Source: an uncultured Collinsella sp.
GTDB lineage: Bacteria > Actinomycetota > Coriobacteriia > Coriobacteriales > Coriobacteriaceae
Length of the DNA: 32,086 bases
NCBI GenBank assembly: GCA_958349325.1
Contig: CATWCP010000011.1
Span: forward strand, 1-32,086
Reading direction: 5' to 3'
A model generated the notes under the pieces. That model saw only the letters and a list, made by a program, of their open reading frames with translations, was not told where the DNA came from and did not search any database. Position 1 is the stretch's first letter; each line of letters begins with the position of its first letter. Positions 9,043 through 16,720 of this stretch are shown piece by piece. Made by a program: the position numbers and the translations under genes.

Positions 9043-10518
9043 ATGGCATCAGACGTTCGCGTCCGCTTTGCACCCTCACCGACGGGCAAGCTGCACATCG
9101 GCGGCGCCCGCACCGCTATCTATAACTGGGCTTTCGCCCGTGCAAACGGCGGCACGTTCATCCTGCGCATCGACGACACCGACCCCACCCGCTCCACCGA
9201 CGAAAACACGCAGATCATCCTGCGCGCCATGCGTTGGCTGGGCCTGGACTGGGACGAGGGTCCCGAGGTTGGCGGCGACTTTGGCCCCTACGCCCAGACC
9301 GAGCGCCTGGACCTGTACAAGCAGGCCGCCCAGAAGCTTTGGGACGAGGGCAAGGCCTATCCCTGCTTCTGCACCAAGGAGCAGCTCGACGCCGACCGCA
9401 AGGCCGCGCAGGAGCGCAAGGACCCCTTCCAGGGCTATCAGCGCCGTTGCCGCGATCTTGATCCCGAGGAGGCCCGCCGCCGCATCGAGGCCGGCGAGTC
9501 CTACGTCCTGCGTATTAAAGTGCCCGAGGACCGCGGCGACGTCGTCATCCACGACGCCGTCCACGGCGAGGTGACCTTCGACGCCAAGGAGCTCGACGAC
9601 TTTGTCATCTTCCGTTCCGATGGCACGCCCACGTACAACTTCGCGACCGTCGTCGACGACGCCATGATGAAGATTACCCATGTCATCCGCGGCGACGACC
9701 ACCTGTCCAACACCCCGCGTCAGGTCATGGTCTACGAGGCCCTCGGCGCGCCCGTGCCTACGTTCGCCCACATCTCCATGATCCTGGGCGCCGACGGCAA
9801 AAAGCTCTCCAAGCGCCACGGCGCCACCTCGGTGGAGGAGTACCGCGACGCCGGCTACCTGTCCGACGCCTTTGTCAACTACCTGGCGCTGCTCGGCTGG
9901 TCGCTCGACGGCGAAACCACGATCATCCCGCGCGATGTCCTGGCCAGCAAGTTCTCGCTCGACCGCATCTCCAAGAACCCGGCGACCTTCGACCCCAAGA
10001 AGCTCGACTGGGTCAACGCCGAGTACATCAATGGCATGTCCGATGCTCAGTTTGCCGACGAGATCATGGTTCCCGAGCTGCACGAGGCGGGTCTCATCGA
10101 GGGTAATGTCGAGTACGGCGAGGATTGGATCGACGCGCTTGCCGCCATCGTTAAGCCGCGCACCAAGATGCCGGCCGACGCCGTGACCGTCGCCGCTCCC
10201 ATCTTCGCTACGGCCGAGACGCTCGAGTATGACGAGAAGTCCGTCAACAAGGGCCTGGCCAAGGAGGGCATGGGTGCCATTCTGGACGCCGCCAAGGCCG
10301 CGCTTGAGGGTGTTACCGAGTGGACGGCCGCCAACATCGACGCCGCACTTGAGCCGCTGCCCGAGCAGATGGATCTCAAGAAGCGCGTGGTGTTCCAGGC
10401 CGTGCGCGTCGCCGTTTGTGGCAACATGGTGAGCCCTCCGCTGGGCGAGACCATGGCGCTCGTCGGTCGCGACGACTGCCTGGCGCGCATCGACCGCGCC
10501 CGCACGATGGCGCTGTAG
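9043..10518 (+). CDS. gltX: Glutamyl-tRNA synthetase
   Basis: A 491-residue class I aminoacyl-tRNA synthetase charging tRNA-Glu. The N-terminal FAPSPTG leads into the HIGH-type motif HIGGARTAIYNW (residues about 18-29), and the KMSKS-type motif is KKLSKRHG at 253-260. The C-terminal anticodon-binding region is complete and the length is typical. The start at 9043 has GAGGAG six bases upstream, preferred over an upstream in-frame start at 9004. Codons end strongly in C or G, as expected for a highly expressed gene. No glutaminyl-tRNA synthetase is present here, so I cannot tell whether the enzyme also charges tRNA-Gln. It ends in its own terminator. Confidence 0.97.
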   Translation: MASDVRVRFAPSPTGKLHIGGARTAIYNWAFARANGGTFILRIDDTDPTRSTDENTQIILRAMRWLGLDWDEGPEVGGDFGPYAQTERLDLYKQAAQKLWDEGKAYPCFCTKEQLDADRKAAQERKDPFQGYQRRCRDLDPEEARRRIEAGESYVLRIKVPEDRGDVVIHDAVHGEVTFDAKELDDFVIFRSDGTPTYNFATVVDDAMMKITHVIRGDDHLSNTPRQVMVYEALGAPVPTFAHISMILGADGKKLSKRHGATSVEEYRDAGYLSDAFVNYLALLGWSLDGETTIIPRDVLASKFSLDRISKNPATFDPKKLDWVNAEYINGMSDAQFADEIMVPELHEAGLIEGNVEYGEDWIDALAAIVKPRTKMPADAVTVAAPIFATAETLEYDEKSVNKGLAKEGMGAILDAAKAALEGVTEWTAANIDAALEPLPEQMDLKKRVVFQAVRVAVCGNMVSPPLGETMALVGRDDCLARIDRARTMAL

Positions 10519-10541
10519 CAGCCGCGTAAACGCACGTATCC

Positions 10542-10573
10542 GAGCCCCGTTCACCCGAGCGGGGCTCTTGTTT
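10542..10573 (+). terminator. Terminator between gltX and priA
   Basis: An 8-bp stem (GAGCCCCG at 10542-10549, CGGGGCTC at 10560-10567) with a 10-base loop, followed by TTGTTT. It lies 24 bases after the gltX stop codon. The priA promoter is not obvious in the 33 bases that follow, so partial read-through may feed priA. Confidence 0.75.
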
Positions 10574-10606
10574 CTGAAGACGAATGGGATGGGAGGTGCT
10601 GGGGCC

Positions 10607-13060
10607 ATGGCCGAGCAACTGTCGCTGTTTGGTTCGCCGGAACCAGAGGAGGCTCAGGCCACGCCCGAGCCTGCTGTTGCCCCGGCCAAGTCCGAGCCTG
10701 TACCTGAGCCCGTCGCCGCCTACGCGAGCGTAGTCCTGGACATTCCGACGCGTGCGCTGTCCGAGCCATTCGCCTACGGCATCCCGGAAACTCTTGCCTA
10801 CGAGGCGCAGATCGGATCCACGGTCCTGGTTCACTTTGGTAACCGTGCCGCCGCGGGCTATATTGTCGACATTGCGCCTGAGCTGGGCGACCTACAAGGC
10901 AACATCGCCCTCGACCCCGCACGCATCAAGCCCATCGAGGCTATCCTCAGCAAACCGCTCTTTACTGTCGAGGCTGCCCGTATCGCACGCTGGATGAGCC
11001 GCGAGTATGTCGCGACGCTTTCCGAGTGCCTGCGCCTGTTCTTGCCCCCGGGTGGAAGCCCGCGCGTGGTCAAAGGCGACGACGGCGTGTGGACGGTTGA
11101 ACGTCCCGCCGTCAAGCCTATCCAAAATCGCTGGGTCATGCTCACGCCCGAGGGTTTCGACTACACGCCGCCCAAGACCGCGGTCCGCCAGCGTCAGCTC
11201 ATCGAGGCGCTCCAGTGCGGCCCGGTCACGACGCGCGATCTCAACCTGCTCTACAACAGCATGTCGGCGACCATCAAGGCGCTCGAAAGGCGCGGCGTCG
11301 TGGTGGTGGAGGAGCGCCGTGCTTGGCGTGGCTGCTGTGATCAGACCACCCTGTCCTCGGCAAGCGGCAAGGCGCCGGTCGCACTTACCAACGGCCAGCA
11401 ACAGGCACTCGCGCAGATTGAGCGCGCCCGTCTGGACGCTCATGGCGACGTGGTGCTGGTTGACGGCGTCACCGGCTCCGGCAAAACCGAGGTTTACCTT
11501 TCGGCGATTGAGCGCGTGCTGGCGGCCGGCCGTTCGGCCTGCGTACTCGTGCCCGAGATCTCGTTGACGGCCCAGACCGTCGGCCGTTTCCGCTCACGCT
11601 TCGGTGAGACGGTCGCCGTGTTCCATTCGCGCCTTTCGGCTGGCGAGCGCCTGGACCAGTGGGATATGGTCGCCAGCGGTGCGGCCCGCGTGGTCGTCGG
11701 CGCCCGCTCAGCGCTCTTTTGTCCGCTCAGCGACTTGGGCCTCATCATCATCGACGAGGAGCACGAGACCAGTTACAAGCAGGGTTCCAGCCCGCGCTAT
11801 CATGCTCGCGAGGTCGCTGCCGAGATGGCGCGCCGCTACCGCTGCCCGCTCGTGTTGGGCTCCGCCACGCCCTCGGCCGAGGCCCTCGACCGCTGCCGCC
11901 GTGGCACGTACAACGGTGTCACCTGGACGCGCGTCGAGATGCCCGAGCGCCCGGGACACGCCGTTCTGCCCACGGTCCGCATTGCCGACCTGCGCCGCGA
12001 GTTTTCTCACGGCAGCCGCTCCATGTTCTCAAAGCCGCTGATGGAAGGCCTGGAACGCGTGGTCGAGCGCCGCGAGAAGGCCGTGCTGTTGCATAACCGC
12101 CGTGGCTTTGCGCCATTCCTGATGTGCCGCGAGTGCGGCTGCGTCCCCACCTGCAACCACTGCTCCACCGCGCTTACGTATCACGAGCGCACGCACACGC
12201 TGCAGTGTCATACATGCGGTTCGTCTTGGCGCGTGCAGCCGTATCCCGCGCCCACGAGTCGCTGCCCCAAGTGCGGCAGCCGTTACCTGGCAAAAATGGG
12301 TCTGGGCACGCAGCAGATCGAGGACGCACTGCACCAGATGCTTCCCGAGGACGTCGCCATTATTCGCATGGATGCCGATTCCACGCGCGGCAAGGATGCG
12401 CACAAAAAGCTGCTCGAGCAGTTCGATGCCGCCGATTGTGCGGTGCTGCTGGGCACCCAGATGATCGCCAAGGGCCTCGACTTTCCCGAGGTCACGCTCG
12501 TGGGCGTGGTCAATGCCGACTTTGCCCTCAAGCTGCCGGACTTCCGCGCAGGGGAGCGCGCCTACGATCTGCTGGAGCAAGTCGCCGGCCGTGCCGGTCG
12601 TGGTGATCGCCCCGGCGAGGTCATCATCCAGACCTACCTTCCCGATGACCCGGTAATTCGCGCCGTCGCTGAGCACGACCGTTCGATCTTTACCGACTAC
12701 GACCTGGACCAGCGCCGCGACGCGCTGTACCCGCCGTTTGTTCGCTTGGTCAACATCTTGGTGTGGTCGGCGAACCGAGACGACGCGCAGGACTACATCG
12801 GGCGCATTGCAAAGCTTCTTAAGCGCCGCTGGCATGCCGCCGCGCCCGACTTTTTGCGGGCGGGGAGTGTCGTGCCGCAGGTGCTGGGCCCGGCTTCGTG
12901 TGTAATCGAGAGAGCCAAGGACCGTTACCGCTTCCATCTGCTTGCGAAGTCGCCCGTGGGGTACCATGTCTCTGATGATATCGACGCCTGCCTCAAAGAG
13001 GTGGGCTCTGTGCGCGGCGTGAGCGTGAGCGTTGACGTCGACGCCTATGATTTGATGTAA
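10607..13060 (+). CDS. priA: Primosomal protein N' (PriA helicase)
   Basis: An 817-residue superfamily 2 DNA helicase that restarts stalled replication forks. After an acidic, Pro/Ala-rich stretch (residues 5-45) comes the 3'BD-like region. The Walker A motif is TGSGKT at about 289-294, the DEEH box is at 383-386, and GSATPS marks motif III. A cysteine-rich zinc-binding insertion starts at Cys507 (CRECGCVPTCNHC, then CHTCG and CPKCG). Helicase motifs V and VI follow (GTQMIAKGLDFP, QVAGRAGRGDRPG). The start at 10607 has GGGAGG ten bases upstream; an in-frame ATG at 10589 lacks one. The peptide deformylase gene follows after 18 bases, so they are probably cotranscribed. Confidence 0.96.
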   Translation: MAEQLSLFGSPEPEEAQATPEPAVAPAKSEPVPEPVAAYASVVLDIPTRALSEPFAYGIPETLAYEAQIGSTVLVHFGNRAAAGYIVDIAPELGDLQGNIALDPARIKPIEAILSKPLFTVEAARIARWMSREYVATLSECLRLFLPPGGSPRVVKGDDGVWTVERPAVKPIQNRWVMLTPEGFDYTPPKTAVRQRQLIEALQCGPVTTRDLNLLYNSMSATIKALERRGVVVVEERRAWRGCCDQTTLSSASGKAPVALTNGQQQALAQIERARLDAHGDVVLVDGVTGSGKTEVYLSAIERVLAAGRSACVLVPEISLTAQTVGRFRSRFGETVAVFHSRLSAGERLDQWDMVASGAARVVVGARSALFCPLSDLGLIIIDEEHETSYKQGSSPRYHAREVAAEMARRYRCPLVLGSATPSAEALDRCRRGTYNGVTWTRVEMPERPGHAVLPTVRIADLRREFSHGSRSMFSKPLMEGLERVVERREKAVLLHNRRGFAPFLMCRECGCVPTCNHCSTALTYHERTHTLQCHTCGSSWRVQPYPAPTSRCPKCGSRYLAKMGLGTQQIEDALHQMLPEDVAIIRMDADSTRGKDAHKKLLEQFDAADCAVLLGTQMIAKGLDFPEVTLVGVVNADFALKLPDFRAGERAYDLLEQVAGRAGRGDRPGEVIIQTYLPDDPVIRAVAEHDRSIFTDYDLDQRRDALYPPFVRLVNILVWSANRDDAQDYIGRIAKLLKRRWHAAAPDFLRAGSVVPQVLGPASCVIERAKDRYRFHLLAKSPVGYHVSDDIDACLKEVGSVRGVSVSVDVDAYDLM

Positions 13061-13078
13061 TAACCCGAAAGGATGGCC

Positions 13079-13615
13079 ATGGAAGCCAACGGAATCGTAC
13101 TGTCGCCCGACCCTCGTCTGCGCCAGGAGTGCGCCGTCATCGAGGAGATCACCCCGGCGATCGAGGCGCTTGCCGAGAAGATGAAGAAGATGATGTTCGA
13201 GAACGGTGGCTGCGGCCTGGCTGCTCCGCAGATCGGCGAGCTTATTCAGCTCGTCACCATCGACTGCGACTACAGCGACAAGAACGACTACGACCCGTAC
13301 GTGCTCATCAATCCCGTGATTGTGGAGCAGAGCGACCATCTGGTGCCGTTTAGCGAGGGCTGCCTTTCCATTCCTGGTATTAGCTGCGAGATCGAGCGTC
13401 CCGACCATGTCGTCGTCGAGGCGTACGACCTGGATGCCAACCTGATTCGCTATGAGGCCACGGGCGATCTGTTCTGCGTGTGCCTGCAGCACGAGATCGA
13501 CCACCTACACGGCAACACCATGTTCGAGCGACTGAAGCCTATGCAGAGGCTCAAGGCTGTCAAGGAGTACCAGGACGCCCTGGCCCGCGGCGCTCGACCG
13601 GGCGAGACGGAGTAG
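13079..13615 (+). CDS. def: Peptide deformylase
   Basis: A 178-residue metalloenzyme that removes the formyl group from the initiator methionine. All three motifs are present: GCGLAAPQ at 44-51 (a Cys in place of the usual Ile or Val), EGCLSIP with metal ligand Cys95, and HEIDH at 138-142 with two His ligands and the catalytic Glu139. The start at 13079 is preferred because AAAGG lies six bases before it and directly abuts the in-frame ATG at 13073. It sits in the priA-def unit, one repeat away from fmt, which encodes the enzyme that adds the formyl group. Confidence 0.96.
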   Translation: MEANGIVLSPDPRLRQECAVIEEITPAIEALAEKMKKMMFENGGCGLAAPQIGELIQLVTIDCDYSDKNDYDPYVLINPVIVEQSDHLVPFSEGCLSIPGISCEIERPDHVVVEAYDLDANLIRYEATGDLFCVCLQHEIDHLHGNTMFERLKPMQRLKAVKEYQDALARGARPGETE

Positions 13616-13623
13616 GTTTGTCC

Positions 13624-13719
13624 GTCCCCGGGGCGCCCGCCTATATCATCCCGTGCTCAAACATTCTCGCTGCGCTGCGAAACTGCGCGCGGGACGATAT
13701 AGGCGGGCGCCCCGGGGAC
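13624..13719. repeat. Long inverted repeat with 30-bp arms (one mismatch)
   Basis: The left arm 13624-13653 begins GTCCCCGGGGCGCCCGCC, and the right arm 13690-13719 is its reverse complement except for one A/C mismatch. The 36-base loop holds a small TCGC/GCGA hairpin. It begins 9 bases after the def stop codon. Its ends (GTCCC...GGGAC) and inner-hairpin design resemble the element at 7166, but the arm sequences differ further in. Confidence 0.85.
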
Positions 13720-13795
13720 TACGTTGACGCTGCTTGTCTCGCCCGGGTGCCGTTGGGCCAGGGAGGGGCGTCTTCGCTGATAATTGCTTTGTTGG

Positions 13796-13830
13796 AAGAG
13801 CTGCTTTTATTGCGGCTCTTTCTTTGGTTT
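13796..13830 (+). terminator. Probable terminator of priA-def
   Basis: A 9-bp stem with one G-T pair (AAGAGCTGC at 13796-13804, GCGGCTCTT at 13812-13820) and loop TTTTATT, followed by TCTTTGGTTT. Located 180 bases past def and 106 bases before fmt. Confidence 0.6.
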
Positions 13831-13936
13831 TGGGTATATTTGTTCTTGTTGAAATGTTATTGCGGATGGGCTGGTGACTTGGCTTTCCGCTGTTATTTGT
13901 AGCCGTCTCGGCTTTTGTTGAGGGGAGACGTCCTTT

Positions 13937-14857
13937 ATGCGTATTGTGTTTATGGGTACGCCCGATTTTGCTGTGCCTTCGCTGACTTCGCTTGTTGAGG
14001 CTGGTAATGAGATTGCGCTTGTTGTTACTCGTCCCGATGCTGTTCGTGGGCGTGGTAAAAAGTTGGAGCCGTCTCCTGTTAAGGCTAAGGCACTTGAGCT
14101 GGGGTTGCCGGTTGTTGAGGCTAATCGTATGACGGCCGAGGTTGTTGAGGCGCTCAAGGCTGCCCAGGCTGACATTTTCTGCGTGGCTGCCTATGGTTGC
14201 ATTTTGCCGGATGAGGTTCTTCATATGGCGCCGCTCGGCATTGTGAATGTTCATGCGTCCTTGCTGCCTCGTTGGCGTGGGGCTGCTCCTATTCAGCGTG
14301 CCATTCTTGCTGGTGATGAGGTTGCTGGCGTTTCCATTATGCGTATTGGGCATGGCGTGGATACCGGCGCTTATTGCGCGCAGGCCTCGACCTCGGTTGC
14401 CGGTAAGCATGCTGAGGCGCTGACCATGGAGCTTGGTGAGCTTGGCGGCAAACTGCTTGCCGATACGCTTCCTTTTCTTGCCGATGGCACCGCCGTGTGG
14501 ACTGAACAGGATGAGGCGTTCGTTACCCATGCTGCCAAGATTTCTAAGCAGGAGATGCGCCTGGATCCTCAGATGGCGGCGCTTGATTGCGTGCGTCATG
14601 TGCTGGCCTCGTCCGATACTGCGCCTGCTCGTTGCGTGATTGCCGGCAAGACCGTGCGCGTGCTCGATGCGGCTCCGGCAGATGTGTCGCTTGGTGAGGG
14701 TCAGGTTCTCGTTAAGGCCAAGCGTGTTTACCTTGGCCTTTCCGATGGCTCGGTTGAGTTGCTCGAGGTTAAGCCTGATGGCAAGCGCGCTATGGCCGCT
14801 TCTGCTTGGGCTGCTGGGCTGCAAGGCGCCGATCTTATCTGGGGTGTTCTGTCATGA
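13937..14857 (+). CDS. fmt: Methionyl-tRNA formyltransferase
   Basis: A 306-residue enzyme that formylates initiator Met-tRNA using 10-formyl-tetrahydrofolate. Catalytic residues match the family: Asn104 and His106 in GIVNVHASLLP, and Asp142 in GHGVDTG. The folate-site motif SLLPRWRGAAPIQRA is intact. AGGGGAG lies nine bases before the ATG. The first half uses many T-ending codons (GTT, GCT, CGT, GGT), very unlike gltX, priA and def; later codons drift back toward C. The stop overlaps the rsmB start (ATGA), so the two genes are coupled. Confidence 0.96.
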   Translation: MRIVFMGTPDFAVPSLTSLVEAGNEIALVVTRPDAVRGRGKKLEPSPVKAKALELGLPVVEANRMTAEVVEALKAAQADIFCVAAYGCILPDEVLHMAPLGIVNVHASLLPRWRGAAPIQRAILAGDEVAGVSIMRIGHGVDTGAYCAQASTSVAGKHAEALTMELGELGGKLLADTLPFLADGTAVWTEQDEAFVTHAAKISKQEMRLDPQMAALDCVRHVLASSDTAPARCVIAGKTVRVLDAAPADVSLGEGQVLVKAKRVYLGLSDGSVELLEVKPDGKRAMAASAWAAGLQGADLIWGVLS

Positions 14858-16254
14858 GCAAACTGTCTCCCGCGCGCAAGCTTGCGCTCGATGTGCTGAT
14901 GGAGGCCGACCGTCGTGGCATGTATGCGCGCGACGTGCTTTCGTCCCGTGCTTCGGCCAAGGCCATTGACCAGCGCGATTCCGCTTTTGCCGCCCGCTTG
15001 GCGCTGGGTGTGGCCGCTACGCAGGGTATTTTGGACGAGCTGCTCGATCAGTTTCTCGATAAGCCTAAAAAGGTTGCGCCGCGTGTTCGCATGGCACTTC
15101 GTATCTCGGCCTTCGAGATGCTCTATCTGCATACGCCTGGCCGCGTTGCGGTGAGTCAGGGCGTTGAGCTGGTGCGCTGCGGAGCTAAGTCTGCCGCCGG
15201 TCTGGCGAACGCCGTGCTGCATAAGGTCGCGGACAACGTTGAGGACTTTGCCACTGCGGCGGATGCCGATGAGTCCGAGCGCCGTTTGGTTCGCCTGTCG
15301 CGCCTGATGGGCATGCCGCGCTGGCTGTGCGCTCGCATTATGGCGTCGTTCGATACGCCCGAGGGTGCGCTCAACTTTGCCGGCAATCTGGCACCCGCGC
15401 CGCTTGCTTTGCACGAGAACGCCTTTGCGACCAAACCCGATCCGTACCTATCGCAGCTTGTTGCGCCTGTGTTCCCGGGTTGCCATGCGCCGGTCGATGC
15501 GCAGGCCACGGTTGCGTCGGGTGTGTTTGAGCGCGCGGCTGCCGTGGCATCTGATCTCAATGCGCAGCTTATCGCCACAGCTGCCACGCGCCCTGGAAGC
15601 TGCCTTGAGATTGGTGCCGGTCGTGGCACCAAGACCTATGTGATGATGTGCCAGGCCAAGCGTGCGGGCTATGAGCGTCAGCATACGGCGCTCGATCTGC
15701 ATGATCGCAAATGCGATCTGAATCTCGCTCGCCTGCACAAGGCCGGTATTCAGGGCGTTCGTACGGTTTCGGGTGATGCCTGCGAGCTTGATGAAGTACT
15801 GACGTCGTTTGATGCCATGCTTGGCAAGCCGGTTAAGTTCGATACGGTCTTTATCGATGCGCCGTGCTCTGGCACCGGCACCATGCGTCGTCATCCCGAG
15901 ATCCCGTGGCGCCTAACTGAGAATGACGTTACGACCGAGTTGCCCAAACTGCAGTTGATGATGCTCAAGGAAGCAGCCGCACGCGTGGCTGCCGGCGGTG
16001 AACTTATCTATGCCACCTGCTCGGTATTTGATGAAGAGAACACGCAGGTCGTAGATGCCTTCCTGGCCTCTCCCGAGGGCGCCTGCTTTACCGTGGCGCC
16101 TCTCTCCGAGGCACAGATTCTGCAACTGCCTGATTTCGAGCAGGCCAAGAAGCTCGTTTTCGTACGCCAAAACGACCGAGGTCTTTTCCAAAGCGTGCCA
16201 GTAAACGCCGACTCCTACGACGGCCACTTCTGCGCCCGCCTGATTCGTAAGTAA
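14854..16254 (+). CDS. rsmB: 16S rRNA (cytosine-967-C5)-methyltransferase
   Basis: A 466-residue SAM-dependent RNA methyltransferase of the RsmB/Sun family. Residues 1-140 form a NusB-like RNA-binding domain. The Rossmann part has the SAM motif CLEIGAGRGTKT starting at Cys250. The two family cysteines are Cys338 in DAPCSGTG and Cys389 in YATCSVF; by family knowledge the second is the nucleophile that attacks the base and the first aids product release. The ATG at 14854 overlaps the fmt stop. The fmt-rsmB pairing is common in bacteria. Other m5C methyltransferases of the family target other sites, so the exact nucleotide is inferred from the NusB-like domain. Confidence 0.93.
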   Translation: MSKLSPARKLALDVLMEADRRGMYARDVLSSRASAKAIDQRDSAFAARLALGVAATQGILDELLDQFLDKPKKVAPRVRMALRISAFEMLYLHTPGRVAVSQGVELVRCGAKSAAGLANAVLHKVADNVEDFATAADADESERRLVRLSRLMGMPRWLCARIMASFDTPEGALNFAGNLAPAPLALHENAFATKPDPYLSQLVAPVFPGCHAPVDAQATVASGVFERAAAVASDLNAQLIATAATRPGSCLEIGAGRGTKTYVMMCQAKRAGYERQHTALDLHDRKCDLNLARLHKAGIQGVRTVSGDACELDEVLTSFDAMLGKPVKFDTVFIDAPCSGTGTMRRHPEIPWRLTENDVTTELPKLQLMMLKEAAARVAAGGELIYATCSVFDEENTQVVDAFLASPEGACFTVAPLSEAQILQLPDFEQAKKLVFVRQNDRGLFQSVPVNADSYDGHFCARLIRK

Positions 16255-16261
16255 CTAATAT

Positions 16262-16326
16262 GTTGCGGTGAAATAGGGATTGAATAGCGGCTTCTGCCCA
16301 CCAAACAGTCCTTATTTCACCGCAAC
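16262..16326. repeat. Inverted repeat with GTTGCGGTGAAATAGGGA arms
   Basis: Arms of 18 bases (16262-16279 and 16309-16326) pair with a single G-T wobble around a 29-base loop. The left arm plus following bases recur at 70-97 on the opposite strand. It lies 8 bases after the rsmB stop codon, before the shared terminator, between convergent genes. Confidence 0.8.
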
Positions 16327-16355
16327 TCATAAGGAAACCTGGGTAGCTAAAGAAT

Positions 16356-16387
16356 CAGCCCCGCGATCGGTGTCGATCGCGGGGCTG
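16356..16387. terminator. Bidirectional terminator between rsmB and the zinc-ribbon gene
   Basis: A 14-bp perfect stem (CAGCCCCGCGATCG, then CGATCGCGGGGCTG) with loop GTGT. It is followed by TTTGG on the plus strand and by ATTCTTTAG on the minus strand. It sits between convergent genes and starts 8 bases past the zinc-ribbon stop codon. Confidence 0.8.
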
Positions 16388-16395
16388 TTTGGTTC

Positions 16396-16632
16396 CTAGT
16401 GGTTATGCGGGCAGTTGGCGCAGCAGCCGCTGGTGGCGCTGGTGCTGGAGCCGCCGCTTCGTTGATCGGTGTTGTAGAAACCGCTTCCCTCGAATTTAAT
16501 GCCGCTGGCCGAGAACGTCTTGGCCGCCGGGGCACCGCAGCTGGGGCACACGACCTCGGGAGTCTCGGACATGGGATGCTCAACCTCAAACACGTTGCCG
16601 CAGCTCGAGCACTTGTAATCGTAGCGCGCCAT
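16396..16632 (-). CDS. FmdB-family zinc-ribbon protein
   Basis: A 78-residue protein with the FmdB/CxxC_CxxC_SSSS pattern: MARYDYKC then Cys8 and Cys11, and Cys29 and Cys32 in CPSC. These would bind one zinc. A conserved-looking IKFEGSGFYNTD segment follows, then a Ser/Gly stretch ending in a Cys/His cluster (GCCANCPHNH) that could bind a second metal. Members are often called putative regulatory proteins, but their function is not established. AAAGGAAG lies four bases before the ATG. A terminator hairpin separates it from the upstream GH13-GH77 gene on the same strand. Confidence 0.88.
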   Translation of the reverse strand: MARYDYKCSSCGNVFEVEHPMSETPEVVCPSCGAPAAKTFSASGIKFEGSGFYNTDQRSGGSSTSATSGCCANCPHNH

Positions 16633-16654
16633 AATACTTCCTTTTCAGCACAAA

Positions 16655-16676
16655 GCGGGCAGATTACTCTGCCCGC
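16655..16676 (-). terminator. Terminator hairpin after the GH13-GH77 gene
   Basis: A 9-bp stem (GCGGGCAGA at 16655-16663, TCTGCCCGC at 16668-16676) with loop TTAC. On the minus strand it is followed by TTTGTG. It lies 45 bases past the fusion gene stop and 23 bases before the zinc-ribbon ATG. Confidence 0.65.
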
Positions 16677-16720
16677 AAAAATTCAAACGTCTGTAACTGT
16701 ACCCTACTTCGGGGGTTTTA

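Larger units (their letters stand above)
13616..13936. other. Intergenic region between def and fmt
   Basis: 321 bases without a gene. It starts with a long near-perfect inverted repeat (13624-13719), continues through about 75 unstructured bases, then has a probable terminator (13796-13830). The last 100 bases are T-rich and probably hold the fmt promoter, but several TTG/TAT hexamers compete and I cannot choose one. Confidence 0.7.

Noticed and set aside
9076..10608. 510-codon open frame antisense to gltX
   Set aside because: It is a shadow of strong C/G third-position bias in gltX; the protein is low-complexity with no recognisable domain and gltX is certain.
12029..13504. 491-codon antisense frame spanning the end of priA and def
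   Set aside because: It crosses two certain genes on the other strand and has no motif.
13646..14824. 392-codon antisense frame over fmt
   Set aside because: Antisense to a certain gene, rich in Arg/Asn/Thr, and begins in a repeat.
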